From assembly GCA_021186555.1 (NCBI GenBank), contig JAJKFL010000007.1, positions 28,735,177-28,799,176 of the forward strand: a stretch of 64,000 nucleotides of DNA. The letters run 5' to 3'. Positions 41,000-52,877 of the stretch are shown one piece after another. The translations under genes and the position numbers were made by a program. This DNA is from Reticulitermes speratus (lineage: Eukaryota > Arthropoda > Insecta > Blattodea > Rhinotermitidae). Position 1 is the first letter of the stretch, and every line of letters starts with the position of its first letter. The notes beneath the pieces are model-generated. The model made no database searches, was not told the DNA's origin, and worked only from the letters and a program-made list of their open reading frames with translations.

Positions 41000-42332
41000 A
41001 ATATGCATGCTAACCACGGGTACTTACATTTCGCACTAGTATCATTCTGCATGCTAACCACGGGTACTTACATTTCGCACTAGTATCATTCTGCATGCTA
41101 ACCACGGGTACTTACGTTTCGCACTAGTATTATTCTGCATGCTAACCACGGGTACTTACATTTTGCACTAGTATCATTCTGCATGCTAACCACGGGTACT
41201 TAAATTTTGCACTAGTATCATTCTGCATGCTAACCACGGGTACTTAAATTTTGCACTAGTATCATTCTGCATGCTAACCACGGGTACTTAAATTTTGCAC
41301 TAGTATCATTCTGCATGCTAACCACGGGTACTTACATTTCGCAGTAGTACAATCATTCTGCATGCTAACCACGGGTACTTACATTTCGCACTAGTATCAT
41401 TCTGCATGCTAACCACGGGTACTTACATTTCGCAGTAGTATAATCATTCTGCATGCTAACCACGGGTACTTACATTTCGCAGTAGTATAGTCATTCTGCA
41501 TGCTAACCACGGGTACTTACATTTCGCAGTAGTATAATCATTCTGCATGCTAACCACGGGTACTTATATTTCGCACTAGTATAATCATTCCGCATGCTAA
41601 CCACGGGTACTTACATTTCGCACTAGTATAATCATTCTGCATGCTAACCACGGGTACTTACATTTCGCACTAGCGTAATCATTCTGCATGCTAACCACAG
41701 GTACTTACATTTCGCAGTAGTATAATCATTCTGCATGCTTATCACGGGTACTTACATTTCGCACTAGTATAATCATTCTACATGCTTATCACGGGTACTT
41801 ACATTTTGCACTAGTATAATCACTCTGCATGCTAACCACGGGTACTTACATTTTGCACTAGTATAATCACTCTGCATGCTAACCACGGGTACTTACATTT
41901 CATACTAGCGTAATCATTCTGCATGCTAACCACGGGTACTTACATTTCGCAGTAGTATAATCATTCTGCATGCTTATCACGGGTACTTACATTTCGCACT
42001 AGTATATTCATTCTACATGCTTATCACGGGTACTTACATTTTGCACTAGTATAATCACTCTGCATGCTAACCACGGGTACTTACATTTTGCACTAGTATA
42101 ATCACTCTGCATGCTAACCACGGGTACTTACATTTCATACTAGCGTAATCATTCTGCATGCTAACCACGGGTACTTACATTTCGCAGTAGTATAATCATT
42201 CTGCATGCTTATCACGGGTACTTACATTTCGCACTAGTATATTCATTCTACATGCTTATCACGGGTACTTACATTTTGCACTAGTATAATCACTCTACAT
42301 GCTAACCACGGGTACTTACACTTCGCACTAAT
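41000..42332. repeat. 44-47-bp minisatellite with 235-bp higher-order repeat
   Basis: About 29 units open with TGCATGCTAACCACGGGTAC. The first units are 44 bp (TAGTATCATT ending); later ones are 46-47 bp (TAGTATAATCATT). From about 41640 a five-unit block of 235 bp repeats: the TAGCGTAATCATT variant recurs at 41666, 41901 and 42136. This shows block duplication after unit divergence. Confidence 0.95.
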
Positions 42333-43737
42333 TTAAGCAAGCATTTTATCTGTCTACGAATAATAACAAAACACAATACAAACGCAGTAATTTCGTCTAA
42401 GTGACGGCGTCTGTAAATTACTATAGGAAAGTTTATAGGACCTACATACAACAAACTGAGTAAGCAGCTTGTGTTTTACGAAAACAGGGCTAACAACTGT
42501 CTGGTAGACGAAAGGACCGTCGATTCCAGCCCACAGCTATCTTTCTGTAACGAAAAAAAAAAAAGACCTGAACAAGAAGAGGCGTAAGACATAGATGTGA
42601 AGATTGAAGAAATATAAAGTGTCATCATCAGAAGTCAAATTATTATCATTTCTTCGTCCGTCTCAGTCGCTCTTGTAGCCTGCAGTCAGAGACATTCCGA
42701 CGGCGGTAATGTTACGATAGTCAAGCAACCAAACGGACTCCACACTGCTTAATCACAAACCACCTAGCGTGCCTAATCTCTTTAGTAACTCGTTCTCTAT
42801 TCTTAATTAACGTCACAATATTCTGTGAACTGCTTACGTCATACAGCAATGTTATGATTAAATGCGAAGCATTTAGAACGAAACGTCCAGGTCTGTCACA
42901 AGATAATGTACCAGAGTTTGTCTGAAGGAGCTGAGAATACCGCAACAATTGTTTCAGTGTAGCCAAATTTACAGCCTGAAATATAATTTGGAACATAAAT
43001 CAGGGATGCCAACCTCCCAAACGTTTGTTTATTCGGAAAGTAGTTAACGTATGGATTATTTAACATAGTGAATCAAATGCAGAGGTTAAATGATGCAAAA
43101 ATAATGGATAATAGTGATGATTTATTATGAAATACAGGTCATGCTATTACTCGTGAGCTCTGGGCGGGAGTGGCTAACAGTGTGCCCCCCTCCACTCCCG
43201 CGAAGTCCACATGTTACTGTATGATATGGACAAAAACACATTGTCAGCCACACATGGGCATTGATCATGAGTTTATGGAATACGTATACTATTCCGATAT
43301 AACATACTGGAAAAGGGGACAAACATGAAGAAGAATGGCTGATATCCGGCCGAGGTTCGAAGTGGGTAATACATGCAAATCTATAGCATTATTAAGCTTA
43401 CGTGTATTCTGTCACACTGCATGTCAGAATGAAATTTGTTTTGCGTCTTCGAAACCTCTTGTCAGCCGGAAGTGCAAGGCGTCATACTGTTGCGTAGGTG
43501 TTGCCATCTGTGTAATTACGTGGACTGTTCCTTCCCACCAGCTACGAATGACACTGGTTTAGACAACGCATTGACAGGGACTCACACACTCACTCATAAA
43601 CGGGCGAGCGCGCGTACGCAGGCGCACCTTCTGCATACGAATTTAACACCATTTAAACTTCGACGCTGCCAATTTGAAAGTTCGACACTTGACACGACGC
43701 TGATTCTGCAAAACCACTGTCCGTCTTCGTTACTTAC
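42333..43737. other. Unassigned 1.4 kb
   Basis: A 12-base A run lies near 42549-42560. Frames below 110 codons have no recognisable domains. A G+C-rich patch with CA/GC dinucleotides lies at 43580-43630. Confidence 0.5.
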
Positions 43738-43835
43738 TTTCCTAACTAACCAACTGACTGACTAACAAGCTACCTTTACGCAACAGAGTTCTGCTTGAGT
43801 AATCACTAGCTATAACCCGAAGGTTCATTACCTTT
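43738..43835 (-). mobile_element. LINE-A 3' end fragment
   Basis: The complement of the LINE-A end: a CTAACTAACCAACTGACTGA tail, then CAGAGTTCTGCTTGAG and CCCGAAGGTTCATTACC. Diverged. Confidence 0.7.
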
Positions 43836-43866
43836 ATATTATATATACCGTGAATTTCAATAATTA

Positions 43867-44015
43867 ATTAATTATTTTATTCCAACAAATGCACTACACT
43901 ATTTTAGTGTTTTCTTGTCCCTACATATGTTTCGGCACAAGGAATTCCGAAACATATGTAGGGACAAGAAAACACTAAAATAGTGTAGTGCATTTGTTGG
44001 AATAAAATAATTAAT
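43867..44015. repeat. Perfect 69-bp palindrome, family C motif
   Basis: Arms 43867-43935 and 43947-44015 are fully complementary by eye, with an 11-base loop. The inner part carries CCAACAAATGCACTA and CCTACATATGTTTCGG, shared with the element at 33767-34218. The outer 15 bp (ATTAATTATTTTATT) is palindromic too but is not shared with other copies. Confidence 0.92.
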
Positions 44016-44785
44016 TAGTTCATTACCTTATTCACAAAAGCCCGAAACTAACGCCTTATTCTGAGGCAGTTAAGTCTAGTTCATTATAACCACCCACGCA
44101 TGTCGACACTTTAATATTTGATATTTTGTATTACTGTACCGTCTATGCCTAGTCCGTCTAACGATCGCCTAATTCCCTCAGACTTCCTGACGCTAGTATT
44201 GCAGCCTCTTCTCATTTTCCCAAAAAAACCTCTCAAAGATGATATCTGTCTACTTTTCCCTTTTTTTCTCAGATCTGAATGTGTGGCTTACGTAATAGTA
44301 ACTAATTGTAACTCTTCACCGTGAAGATTATGTGGAGACAACAGATACATGATCTATTTTGCGTTACAAAAATTTCAAAACAGAAAGGATTAATGTAGTG
44401 AATTTGAATACAAACATAACAGAATACGAATTTCAAACTCGATTACAGCTACCTGAGTATCAAGAGGTTCTGTACTTTTATAAAATTCAAAAAGTTCCTC
44501 AACTTATTTACAAAACAACCCCATTTAACTCTATCCCGAGTCATTTAAAATCAGTCTACGCATTCACAAAGTATTTCCCCTCCCATTTACGGCTATTTCT
44601 CCTACGTGATTTCCTCCCACGAAATTTAGCAACCGCCATTTTGAAAGACCTTAATCTACCATCCATGGAATTGTGTCCATCCTGCCCTCATATACAGCTT
44701 GGTATAATCGCACTAGCATTGCTCACAGTACGAATTATGACAGTTCTCAAGATGTAACATATTTCATTTTACTACTACAGTGGCA
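44016..44785. other. Unassigned; 132-codon frame not supported
   Basis: A plus-strand frame at 44359-44757 encodes 132 residues with no signal peptide, domain or repeat that I recognise. Given the window size, a frame this long is expected by chance a few times. A splice-aware search would be needed to call it a gene. Confidence 0.35.
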
Positions 44786-45060
44786 CTACTACTACAAGCC
44801 GGAAGGTCGCGGGTTCGATTCCCGCTCGTGTCATTGGAATTTTTCGGTCGCACTATAGCCCTGAGGTCGACTCAGCCTCTAACAGAAATGAGTACCAGGA
44901 GTATTTCCTTGGGGGTAAACGCCGGTGCGTAGAGCTGACAACCTTACCACCTTCATGTGCCTATTGTCTAGAAATCTGGGGAGCCTCAACCTCCTGGAAC
45001 CCCAAGGGTCTGTCCAGGCCTGTAATGGGATGGCTTTACTACTTCTTCGGTTATTCACTC
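44786..45060 (+). mobile_element. SINE-3, 5'-truncated
   Basis: It starts within the tRNA-like head (CGGAAGGTCGCGGGTTCGAT, B box) and continues through GTCGCACTATAGCCCTGAGG to the same 3' region as the copy at 13168-13485. The A box is missing. Confidence 0.85.
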
Positions 45061-46435
45061 AGCACTCTGTTCTAGAACATCCAAGTTTGGGATCCACGTA
45101 CAACAGCAGGTACAATTACACATTGTAACACTGCACAAGGATATAAAGTATGGTGGTCAACGTAGCAATAAGCAAACCCCCACAATCACGTGCTCTGAAT
45201 TACATAGGACTTAATAAACACAGTTTCCATCTCTTTTCGTCACTAATTTATACTTTAACTGAGCCACACTTTCAAAAATTTTATTAGTTACTTTTATTAC
45301 CTGAATTTTTTCGTGGTTTCTGGTGACAAGACAAGTACGTGCAGTATCCTGGCTTAAAAACTGTAAGAGATATACTGAATATAATATTATCAGCAGGTAC
45401 ACGACTTATTAAAAAAGAGAACGGAGAAATATGCACAGATAAGAGGAAGAACTTAAGACGCTCAAGTAATGAAGACACACAGATAACAGAAAGAAAAATA
45501 TAATAGTTCTTCTTTCAGCATAACTTGCTGGATTTAACCTGATAGATACTTTTCAGGCACCCTATAATAGGTTAAAACTAATGTAAAATTCACAGCCACC
45601 AATCAGACACTAACCATATGTCGATCTATCCATCAATCAACGAAAACCAACCGAAAATTCAAAAGACAAAAATTCTTTAAAGAAAAAGGAAAGAAACAAA
45701 AACGAGAGAGGACAATAGCTATAAAACAGTACAAGAAAAGAAATTCCCCTTTCCGAATACTGACTTCACGAACGACAAAACATCCTCTTAATTTCTCTGA
45801 ATTCTTCAGCAAAAACGCGAACCACTGTTTTCACACCCATTGTTATCCTTTCTTAAGAGCAGCAGAAAGGGGAGACCATTTCCTTTATCACAGCTCTGAA
45901 TCAACCCTAAAAGTTTCAAAATTACCGTGATGACCAAGTAGTTGGTTTTCACATGACGTACGAGAAAAAAGGGGCGGGGGGCAAGGGGCGGGGGACAGGG
46001 GTCCTGCTTAATTCTGGAAGATGACGAATAATAAATTTTAATGGTGTTAAAAAAAAAGTTTTGGTAATATCAAGATAACGATGCCTCGGAGAACAACAGA
46101 AGCAGGAGTAGCGGCAGCAAAAACGTCGCCAAGCTTGGTGCAGCTTTCTGCACTAGGCGTGAGACACAGCACTCAAGCTGGCGCTTTGTATCTCACACAC
46201 TTTTCCGCATACATCACTTCTGCATAACGTCATCTGCAAGTGTTTGAAATTGTCACGAAACACTCACGAAGATGCAGTTATTCTGAGTGGTGTTTTGCGT
46301 CCTTCTGAAGATGTCGATATGAAAAAGCGTGGTAAGTATGTGACTACATAAGTATTCTTAAAAAAAAAAAGTACAAATCATACAAAGATTTTGGGCCAAA
46401 TGACGTCGATATAACCTTTACTAAAGAGTCAATCA
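45061..46435. other. Unassigned AT-rich 1.4 kb
   Basis: A G-rich run with GGGGCGGGGGGCAAGGGGCG lies at about 45971-46003. CTTCTGAAGATGTCGATATG near 46302-46321 resembles part of the GAAGATG motif. No gene is recognised. Confidence 0.5.
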
Positions 46436-46925
46436 GTATTTAGAGCAGAAGTTAAAATTTATAAGACATTAATAAGACCTGTGGTAACATACGGAGCAGA
46501 AGCGTGGACATTGAATAAGGACATTCCTAAAGGGCTGGCAGTTTTTGAACGAAATTTTTGAGAATATTTGGGGCAATTAAAGTAAATGAAAATTGGAGAA
46601 AGCGACATAACAAGGAACTAAAGCAGGTGTTTGGAGATTTAGATATACTGTCATTTGTCAGAATAAGTCGGCTGGAATGGATTGGTCGTGTTAACAGAAT
46701 GGAGAATAAAAGAACAGTAAGTCAAGTATTTAATAATAATCCCCAGGGAAGTAGACCAAGAGGACGACCAAGAAACAGATGGTGGAATTGTGTACAAACA
46801 GACATTAAGTAGTGTAAAATTAACAACTGGAAAGAAAGTTCAAAAAACAGAGCTGACTGGGAAAGGGCCATTAAGGAGGCGAAGGTCCGCATTGGACTGT
46901 AGTGCCACCGAAGAAGAAGAAGACG
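46436..46925 (+). pseudogene. LINE-C reverse transcriptase C-terminus with (AAG)n tail
   Basis: Visible blocks of the post-RT region of a non-LTR element are PVVTYGAEAWTL, RIFGAIKVNENWRKRHNKEL, ISRLEWIGRVNRME and GSRPRGRPRNRWW. One frameshift lies at the TTTTTG run near 46555-46560, and an in-frame stop follows QTDIK near 46810. The family's likely natural stop is at 46900-46902, followed by a tail of AAG repeats to 46925. It is strongly 5'-truncated and dead. A minus-strand relative lies at 30051-30300. Confidence 0.88.
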
Positions 46926-47492
46926 TCGATATAACTCGTTAGCATGACACTATATGGAAAGGCTTTGTGGCAACCGGCGTAGTTGTCGCTAACCTGAAAA
47001 GATATTTAAAATTTTTCTAAAACATAATTCTGCCGAGGAGGGTTTTATTACGTTTATGAAGATTTTTTGCTTTTTAATTAAATTTCAAACTGCTAAACAC
47101 AACGCTATGAGAAATTAAATAAAAAAAAACACGTACGATAGAATTCCTGAGGAAGGAAAGAAAAAAATAACGAAAAGAAAGAGAACAGGAAGACTCCAGA
47201 TCAGAAAATAATGCTGAGAGGTTTTCAGGGAAATGTTTCAGTTATACGCTTTGTGCGAAGTCCTGAAGATGGCATCATGACGAAAACCGTTATGAAATTT
47301 CTTCAACACATCACCATCACTCTTCAACTTGAAAGAACGGCTAAACTATTAATCCATGTGCAAGTTTCTTAATGTGATGCCTCGCATACTGTAACACACC
47401 CATAGTTTCAATGCTTCGATTTTTTCTTTAAGTCGTCCTCTTCTACCTACTCCGGTTTTCCCGATGTCAGTGTCGAGGTTTGTAAGTTCTTT
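46926..47492. other. Unassigned; one GAAGATGG..CGAAAAC motif
   Basis: TCCTGAAGATGGCATCATGA, then CGAAAACCG at 47261-47290, is a variant of the recurrent motif with an extra A. Nothing else is recognised. Confidence 0.5.
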
Positions 47493-47686
47493 TGATCACA
47501 CTGATAGACACACCACAGTCGGTAGGACTCCTCTGGACGAGTGATCAGCCCGTCGCAGAGACCTCTACCTGACAACACACAACACTCACAAGAGACAGAC
47601 ATCCATGCCCCCGGTGGGATTCGAACCCACGATCCTAGCAAGCGAGCGGCCATAGACCGACGCCTTAGACCGCACGGCCACTGGAT
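47493..47686 (-). mobile_element. SINE-1, 3' end lost
   Basis: On plus, CACACCACAGTCGGTAGGAC and GTGGGATTCGAACCCACGAT (B box complement) lead to GACCGCACGGCCACTGGAT. The last 50 bp or so of the family 3' end is absent. Confidence 0.88.
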
Positions 47687-47757
47687 ACTTCGAATATTAA
47701 CTATGACAAAAACTTTGTATAATTAGAGCCCAGTATAACATAACATAATATAATTTT

Positions 47758-48008
47758 TTCCATGACGCAACAGCCCCTAGTGGACCAGGGCCTCTTCATT
47801 ATCCACGCTTCACGATCACACTCAAGACATACCACACTCGGTAGGACTACTCTAGACAAGTGATCAGCCCCACGCTGAGACCTCTACCTGACAAAACACA
47901 ACACTCACAAGAGACAGACATCCCTACACCCGGCAGGATTCGAACCGCAATTCCAGCAAGCGGCCGGCCGCAGACCCACGCCTTAGACCGCGCGGCAACT
48001 GAGATCGG
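47758..48008 (-). mobile_element. SINE-1, full length
   Basis: On plus, CATGACGCAACAGCCCCTAG starts the 3' end. The B box complement GGCAGGATTCGAACCGC has a one-base loss. It ends CGGCAACTGAGATCGGC at the 5' terminus. It is the second same-strand SINE-1 within 300 bp and abuts a mariner hairpin. Confidence 0.88.
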
Positions 48009-48012
48009 CTAA

Positions 48013-48094
48013 TACAGAGTATACACAAAAGAATGGTGCGGTTTCAATAGTTTTCACTATTGAAACCGCACCATTCTTTTGTGTATACCCTGTA
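48013..48094. mobile_element. Mariner-end hairpin MITE
   Basis: A 78-bp palindrome (48015-48092) with TA on both sides. The arms begin CAGAGTATACACAAAAGAAT and end TGTGTATACCCTG. Confidence 0.92.
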
Positions 48095-49012
48095 TATTAC
48101 GATACAATAATTCTCATTCTGTAGTCTGTCTTATGACAGGTCCGTAGCCTCTTCCAAAGCGAGATATAATATAATATACATAATAAAATAATATATCATA
48201 TAATTATTTCAAGGAAAGAATGTAAAATTCTGTCATATACGTCTGTAGACTGCATTTATTTGAAATACGTTGCCACATTACTGACAGCAGACTATATCCT
48301 GTAAATAGTAATGAGATGTAAACGAAACTAGAGTAACCTTGATACACGTAACAGAAGCAGAACATGATTCATATGACACATTTGAAGAACAAACCTATAG
48401 CTTAACCTATATTTGTATCGAAACAGCTGTTACACGCAGACTTGGCAACTGGACAATATCCAGTCCTTCAAATCCAACGAGTTTACTTGGTACGTGGGTG
48501 TCTTTACAACAGACCCAAAGAACTTTATGTGAAAAACGTACCTGAACACTGTGCAGGTGTCCATTTATAATCAGTGATCCTATGCCAAGAAAATAAAAGA
48601 AAAGTTTGATTTAAAAAAAAAAACAGTAAATATAATGAGTTTCCTACAGATCCTGGTACCCACTTTAAAAAGGGTGTGAAGGTTACGATGACGTAGGTAT
48701 TAACAACTTCATCACGAATTTGGTACTCGGAAATTGAACTCAAAGTATAGCTGTGGGTTTAATCTAAAACATATGGCATCTTAAGCGATGCGTTTAAATA
48801 AACTTCAGGGGATTCCATATATGGACATTATTCAGTTCCTTACATTGCAAAGGGTAGATAAACATAAAAATTCAGAATATTACGTTAATTAGCCTACGAT
48901 CAAAGAGAATCATTTGGTGTGAGGAAACCAAACATTCACATGTTCTTTTATCCTCACTGTCTCCATGGTACAGGGTCATTCTTAAAAAGTACGCAGTAGC
49001 TTCGTTATAAAG
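48095..49012. other. Unassigned AT-rich 0.9 kb
   Basis: TCTGTCTTATGACAGGTCCG near 48126-48146 is shared with 16890-16920. A/T-only tracts follow at 48163-48200. No gene is recognised. Confidence 0.45.
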
Positions 49013-49108
49013 TACAGGGCATACACAAAAGAATGGTGCGGTTTCAAAAGTGAATAAAAAATTTATTTCTCACCTTACACGCGCACAACGTACACCGTCA
49101 GCGGCAAA
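49013..49108 (+). mobile_element. Mariner-like left end, truncated
   Basis: TA followed by CAGGGCATACACAAAAGAAT and about 94 bp of the long terminal repeat, up to ACACCGTCAGCGGC. The element then breaks off at a SINE-5 copy. There is no right end nearby. Confidence 0.88.
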
Positions 49109-49430
49109 GGCGATTTTTAAGAGTGATAAAAATCCGTAGCACAACTTCCTTCGGAGGGGAAGTGAAGCCGTCGGTCCCATGTCGTAGATTTACGACATGT
49201 AAAAGAACCTTACGGGCATGAATAGAACTAGTAATGCTCGTAAGCAAAATTGAAGGGTCATTTCTCACCCAAGTCTCCTGACTGCCTGCCAGATGGCTCT
49301 GGCAGTCACATCAGGATTGAGTGGAACTTGTGCGGTCAGTGGGCTGGTCACCCGCTACATCAACGCACATGACCATAGAAACCTCCGAAAGGAGGCCCCC
49401 AATGCTCCGCGATTGGAGCGACAAGGGGAC
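49109..49430 (+). mobile_element. SINE-5, 5'-truncated
   Basis: It lacks the tRNA head and starts GGCGATTTTTAAGAGTGATA. The body contains GTCGGTCCCATGTCGTAGAT. It ends GCGATTGGAGCGACAAGGGG. It replaced or truncated the mariner-like element on its left. Confidence 0.85.
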
Positions 49431-49454
49431 TAACTAACTAACTAACTAACTAAC
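49430..49454. repeat. (CTAA)n tract
   Basis: Six copies of CTAA directly follow the SINE-5 3' end. The tract is the complement of the LINE-A tail, so it may be a stub of a minus-strand LINE-A. Confidence 0.85.
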
Positions 49455-50250
49455 ACACAGGTTGTAATTTATAGGTCTCATTAATGTAAACAACCTTTCA
49501 ATATCCACAAATACTTAACAAAATACGCAGTAACACATAATGTATAACAATCTCTAAAACAGCATATTTCCATCTACACTAAACATAAATATACGTAAGA
49601 AATAGATAAGATTATACATTTCCAGTCTTATACTCGCTTTCATTTTTAACGGGAATACAAATTCCATGCAATTAGCGGAACTGGTTATAAATATTACACA
49701 GGTGTGTGTAAGTTCGTCCAAGCATTTTAGATACACCCTGTATGTTGAACACCAATATATAATGGTGCATTAACTAAATGTTGAGACCAAACACACAATA
49801 TCTGACAAACTGCGTACAAACGACTGGCCCGGGACAGATTTGTGCCCACACGGACATACAGACATCCAGGTAGAAATACACACACGTGTACCGCTGAGTA
49901 CACTTCTATACACACGAAACTTAATGTTGCTATTGCATGCAGCCTTGGCGACTAATTGTAGAGGCGTTAGTGGTGTGGAAACTACATACACGCAAAGTAT
50001 GTGCAGAGCTGCTGAAATGTACTGACCACAGTCCGTTCACTTCAACTGCCTCTTATTTACATGTTAAAGAGCATAACTAAGTGAAAGGCATAAAGCTGTA
50101 AGTTATAAGTAGCTTCAAGTGTCTGCTACAGGATAACTGGCGGATGCGGCAGCCGTAGCAACAACAAGGAACACAAATTCTAAGACCATCTGCACGAAGT
50201 GAACATTTAGTTAGTGGTCAAAAAAGAGACCTGAATTCCAAGGTTTAACA
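49455..50250. other. Unassigned 0.8 kb
   Basis: No recognised repeat. The paired short frames on both strands at 49727-50025 show no domain. Confidence 0.5.
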
Positions 50251-50616
50251 TACAGTCGAACTCGGTTATAACGTCATGAAAGGGACTGCATATTTTGTGT
50301 CGTTATAAACGAGTGTCGTTATAACCGAGTAGTATAATGTTATGGTTAACAGTGAGGAATTAATTGGTACCACAGAATATCTGACGATATAGACGAGGTG
50401 TCACATAAACCGATGTCCTTATAACGGGGTCGACTGAACTCGGTTATAACATCATGAAAGGGACTGCATATTTTGTGTCGTTATAAACGAGTGTCGTTAT
50501 ATCCGAGTAGTGTAAAGTTATGGTTAACAGTGAGGAATTAATTGGTACCACAGAATATCTGACGATATAGACGAGTGTCACATAAACCGATGTCGTTATA
50601 ACCGGGTTCGACTGTA
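50251..50616. mobile_element. pogo-like MITE, tandem dimer
   Basis: Two head-to-tail copies share a junction near 50430-50440 (GGGGTCGACTGAACTCGG). The whole (50253-50614) is flanked once by TA on each side (50251-50252 and 50615-50616). The halves are nearly identical by eye. Confidence 0.88.
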
Positions 50617-50649
50617 CATTCGCGGAAACAATGTGAAAAATGACCCGTT

Positions 50650-50860
50650 ATTGACACTTAAAGCCTAGTGGTTAGTATATTTACCGCCACGTCTAAAAAT
50701 AAACACTTTGACGATTCCGTATAAGTCCATTCGTCAGTATGGTTCTTAAAATAAAGGGCGATTATTTCCTTATACAGCATTCACATATTAATCTTTGTAA
50801 AGCATGCAAACTGTGTTCTCTGTGATGTACGATCTGAATTATAGATTCGCTTTAGTCAGC
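50650..50860 (-). repeat. Diverged relic of the 114-bp satellite/MITE
   Basis: AAAGCCTAGTGGTTAGTATA and GGGCGATTATTTCCTTATAC, then AGCATT, parallel the left edge of the array at 63.0 kb. The relic holds one unit at most. Confidence 0.55.
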
Positions 50861-50962
50861 AAAAGGTTCCAAGTAACTAATAAATTAATTCTCCCGCTCC
50901 ATAGCTTTAATCTGAACTGTAAATACATTTTTCCCACTAATCACCGTGCATTTCTATGAATC

Positions 50963-51079
50963 AAATTAAATAAATAGACCAACTAATGCACTATTTGACC
51001 ACTATAAGTATATAAGTATAAGAAAGACATTACAATAAAGTGGTCAAATAGTGCATTAGTTGGTCTATTTATTTAATTT
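50963..51079. repeat. 41-bp perfect palindrome, family C motif
   Basis: Arms 50963-51003 and 51039-51079 are complementary, with a 35-base AT-rich loop. They contain CCAACTAATGCACTA. As at 43.9 kb, symmetry continues outward into AAATTAAATAAAT, which is not shared. Confidence 0.9.
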
Positions 51080-51284
51080 AATGTAAATACATTGTTATAT
51101 AAGAAAGGAGGAAGAAGTTTAGTAGTGCACTATCAGATTTTTTTTCTTGGTAATGAAACTAAAGACGCTAAGAAATTCTCTGTTCAATTTTGATGAGCGT
51201 AACGTATAAAGAGTGACAGACACTTCGGCTTAAAAGTTGACGAACTGTGGATAGTAAAACGGTGCAGATGTGTAGATAATCTAC

Positions 51285-51558
51285 TTATAGCTGCCCCTGT
51301 CCAGGCCATGAAAACATACAAGGGGAGTAGACGCACAGTTCCACTTATTCTTAACTTCGGCACTGGATGGATGTGATTGTTAAAACTTCAGGCCCCGGCG
51401 GTTTTACGCTCAAAAGAACACCCGGTACCCATTGAATAGGACGCTAGATGGGACCCAGAGCCGGTCTGGACGTTTCGCAGAAAATGAAAATATATTTATC
51501 CTACCGGGATTCTAACCCCAGACCTACAGCCCGTAGGCTAGTCACCATCCCGGCTCCT
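51285..51558 (-). mobile_element. SINE-2 copy, diverged
   Basis: On plus, TTCTTAACTTCGGCACTGGA, CAGGCCCCGGCGGTTTTACG, GACCCAGAGCCGGTCTGGAC and TACCGGGATTCTAACCCCAG (old B box) run in SINE-2 order. Confidence 0.8.
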
Positions 51559-51717
51559 ATTTTAACTGCGGGTATTACATAGTTAGGCACATTACACATC
51601 ACCGCATTCCCTTAAAGAGACTGAGGAAAACCACGGTTCGGGTAGTCGGTAATCTAGCTGAGATTCTCGCGAACACAGGCCCAATGATTTGCCACCTGCA
51701 AGTGCCGCGTTTTTCTT

Positions 51718-51993
51718 TGTGTGTGAAGGGCCCCGCAGCAGATGCTACGGACGCACCGCAGCCTTAAGGCTTATTGTGCAACCCTGTGATGAAAACGATT
51801 ATTTTTTTTTCATTTTTCCAAGTAATGGCGCACTGGTGGAATGAAACTGACAGGGGAAAACCGAAGTATTCGGCGAAAAACCTGTCCCAGTGCCACTTTT
51901 TCCACCACAAATCCCACATGGACCGACCCGAGATCGAACCCGGGCCTCCGCGGTGAGAGGCCGGCGACTAACCGCCTGAGCCATGGCACGGTC
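51718..51993 (-). mobile_element. SINE-4, intact head
   Basis: The minus-strand head of about 70 nt has GCCATGGCTCAGGCGGTTAG (A box) and CCGGGTTCGATCTCGG (B box), followed by TCCATGTGGGATTTGTGGTG and the GGGCCCTTCACAC end. CAAGTGCC occurs near both ends as a possible short duplication. This is the reference copy for the family here. Confidence 0.92.
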
Positions 51994-52717
51994 AAGTGCC
52001 ATGATCGGTACACAGCCAAAACGCCGTAATGTTGCCACGCAGTGACGCCATCTTTATAGCGAGTTTCACGATGTTATGCAAGTTCAAAGGTACTCTTCAC
52101 TGTGTACACAGAGAGACACTTAAATATAAACATGGCTGCCACATAAACTGTTACCATTTTAGGAAGCACGCATATAAACTCAGTAAAATGACAAGCCACG
52201 TTCAGTGAAATTAGTCTCAGTCCATTCTAATGCCACGTCTGCGACTATACCTCATTGTCTGTTTATCTGTGGATCTAAGAATGAGCAGAAAATGCCATGA
52301 TCGATTGTACAGCTGCTACCATTTATAAATTATAATCAATATGTTACACGTTTGTGGTATCAAGTTTTGTGGACGAGACCACCTGCACACGTCACATAGC
52401 AAGACACGCCCACGGAGGATTGCCATGTCATTCCCCGTTTCCCGTCTGTCTTCACAACATTTCCCTCTAACACCATTTTAGCAACATTTTCATTCCATTC
52501 TCTGCTTATTCTTTTTCTTTATCTCCTCAGATCCAATACGCCATCTACATGCCTACTTACTGACAGTCAACGCTCTGGACATGTACTTGGAAGCCACTCC
52601 TTCGAATATCGGCCGAGATACCGGGTAACCTAACTGGTTACCCTGTTTTTTAGTGTGTTATTTGACGACGCTGACCTTTGCTAAGATTATATGGCGTCGC
52701 TAATACATAAATAAATA
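51994..52717. other. Unassigned sequence
   Basis: A small GGGTAACC/GGTTACCC inverted repeat lies at about 52624-52644. Otherwise nothing is recognised. Confidence 0.5.
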
Positions 52718-52877
52718 TGATGCATTGGTGGTGACAGGGGAAAACGTAAGTATTCGGACAGAAACCTACGCCCTGCCACTATGTCCACCACAAATCCCAC
52801 ATGGACTGGTCTCGTATCGAACACTAGCCTCAGCGGTGAAGGATCGGTGACTAACCGCCTACACTATAGCACGGTAT
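52718..52877 (-). mobile_element. SINE-4 copy, 3' end lost
   Basis: On plus, ATTGGTGGTGACAGGGGAAA, CCACCACAAATCCCACATGG and GTGACTAACCGCCTACACTA follow SINE-4. Both promoter boxes are mutated. Confidence 0.78.

Noticed and set aside
44359..44757. 132-codon frame as a possible host gene
   Set aside because: No recognisable domain; a few frames of this length are expected by chance in 64 kb; no splice-site context could be established by eye.
51925..51993. Functional tRNA genes at the SINE heads
   Set aside because: A and B boxes are present, but the heads continue into conserved SINE bodies, occur as families, and lack convincing anticodon arms.
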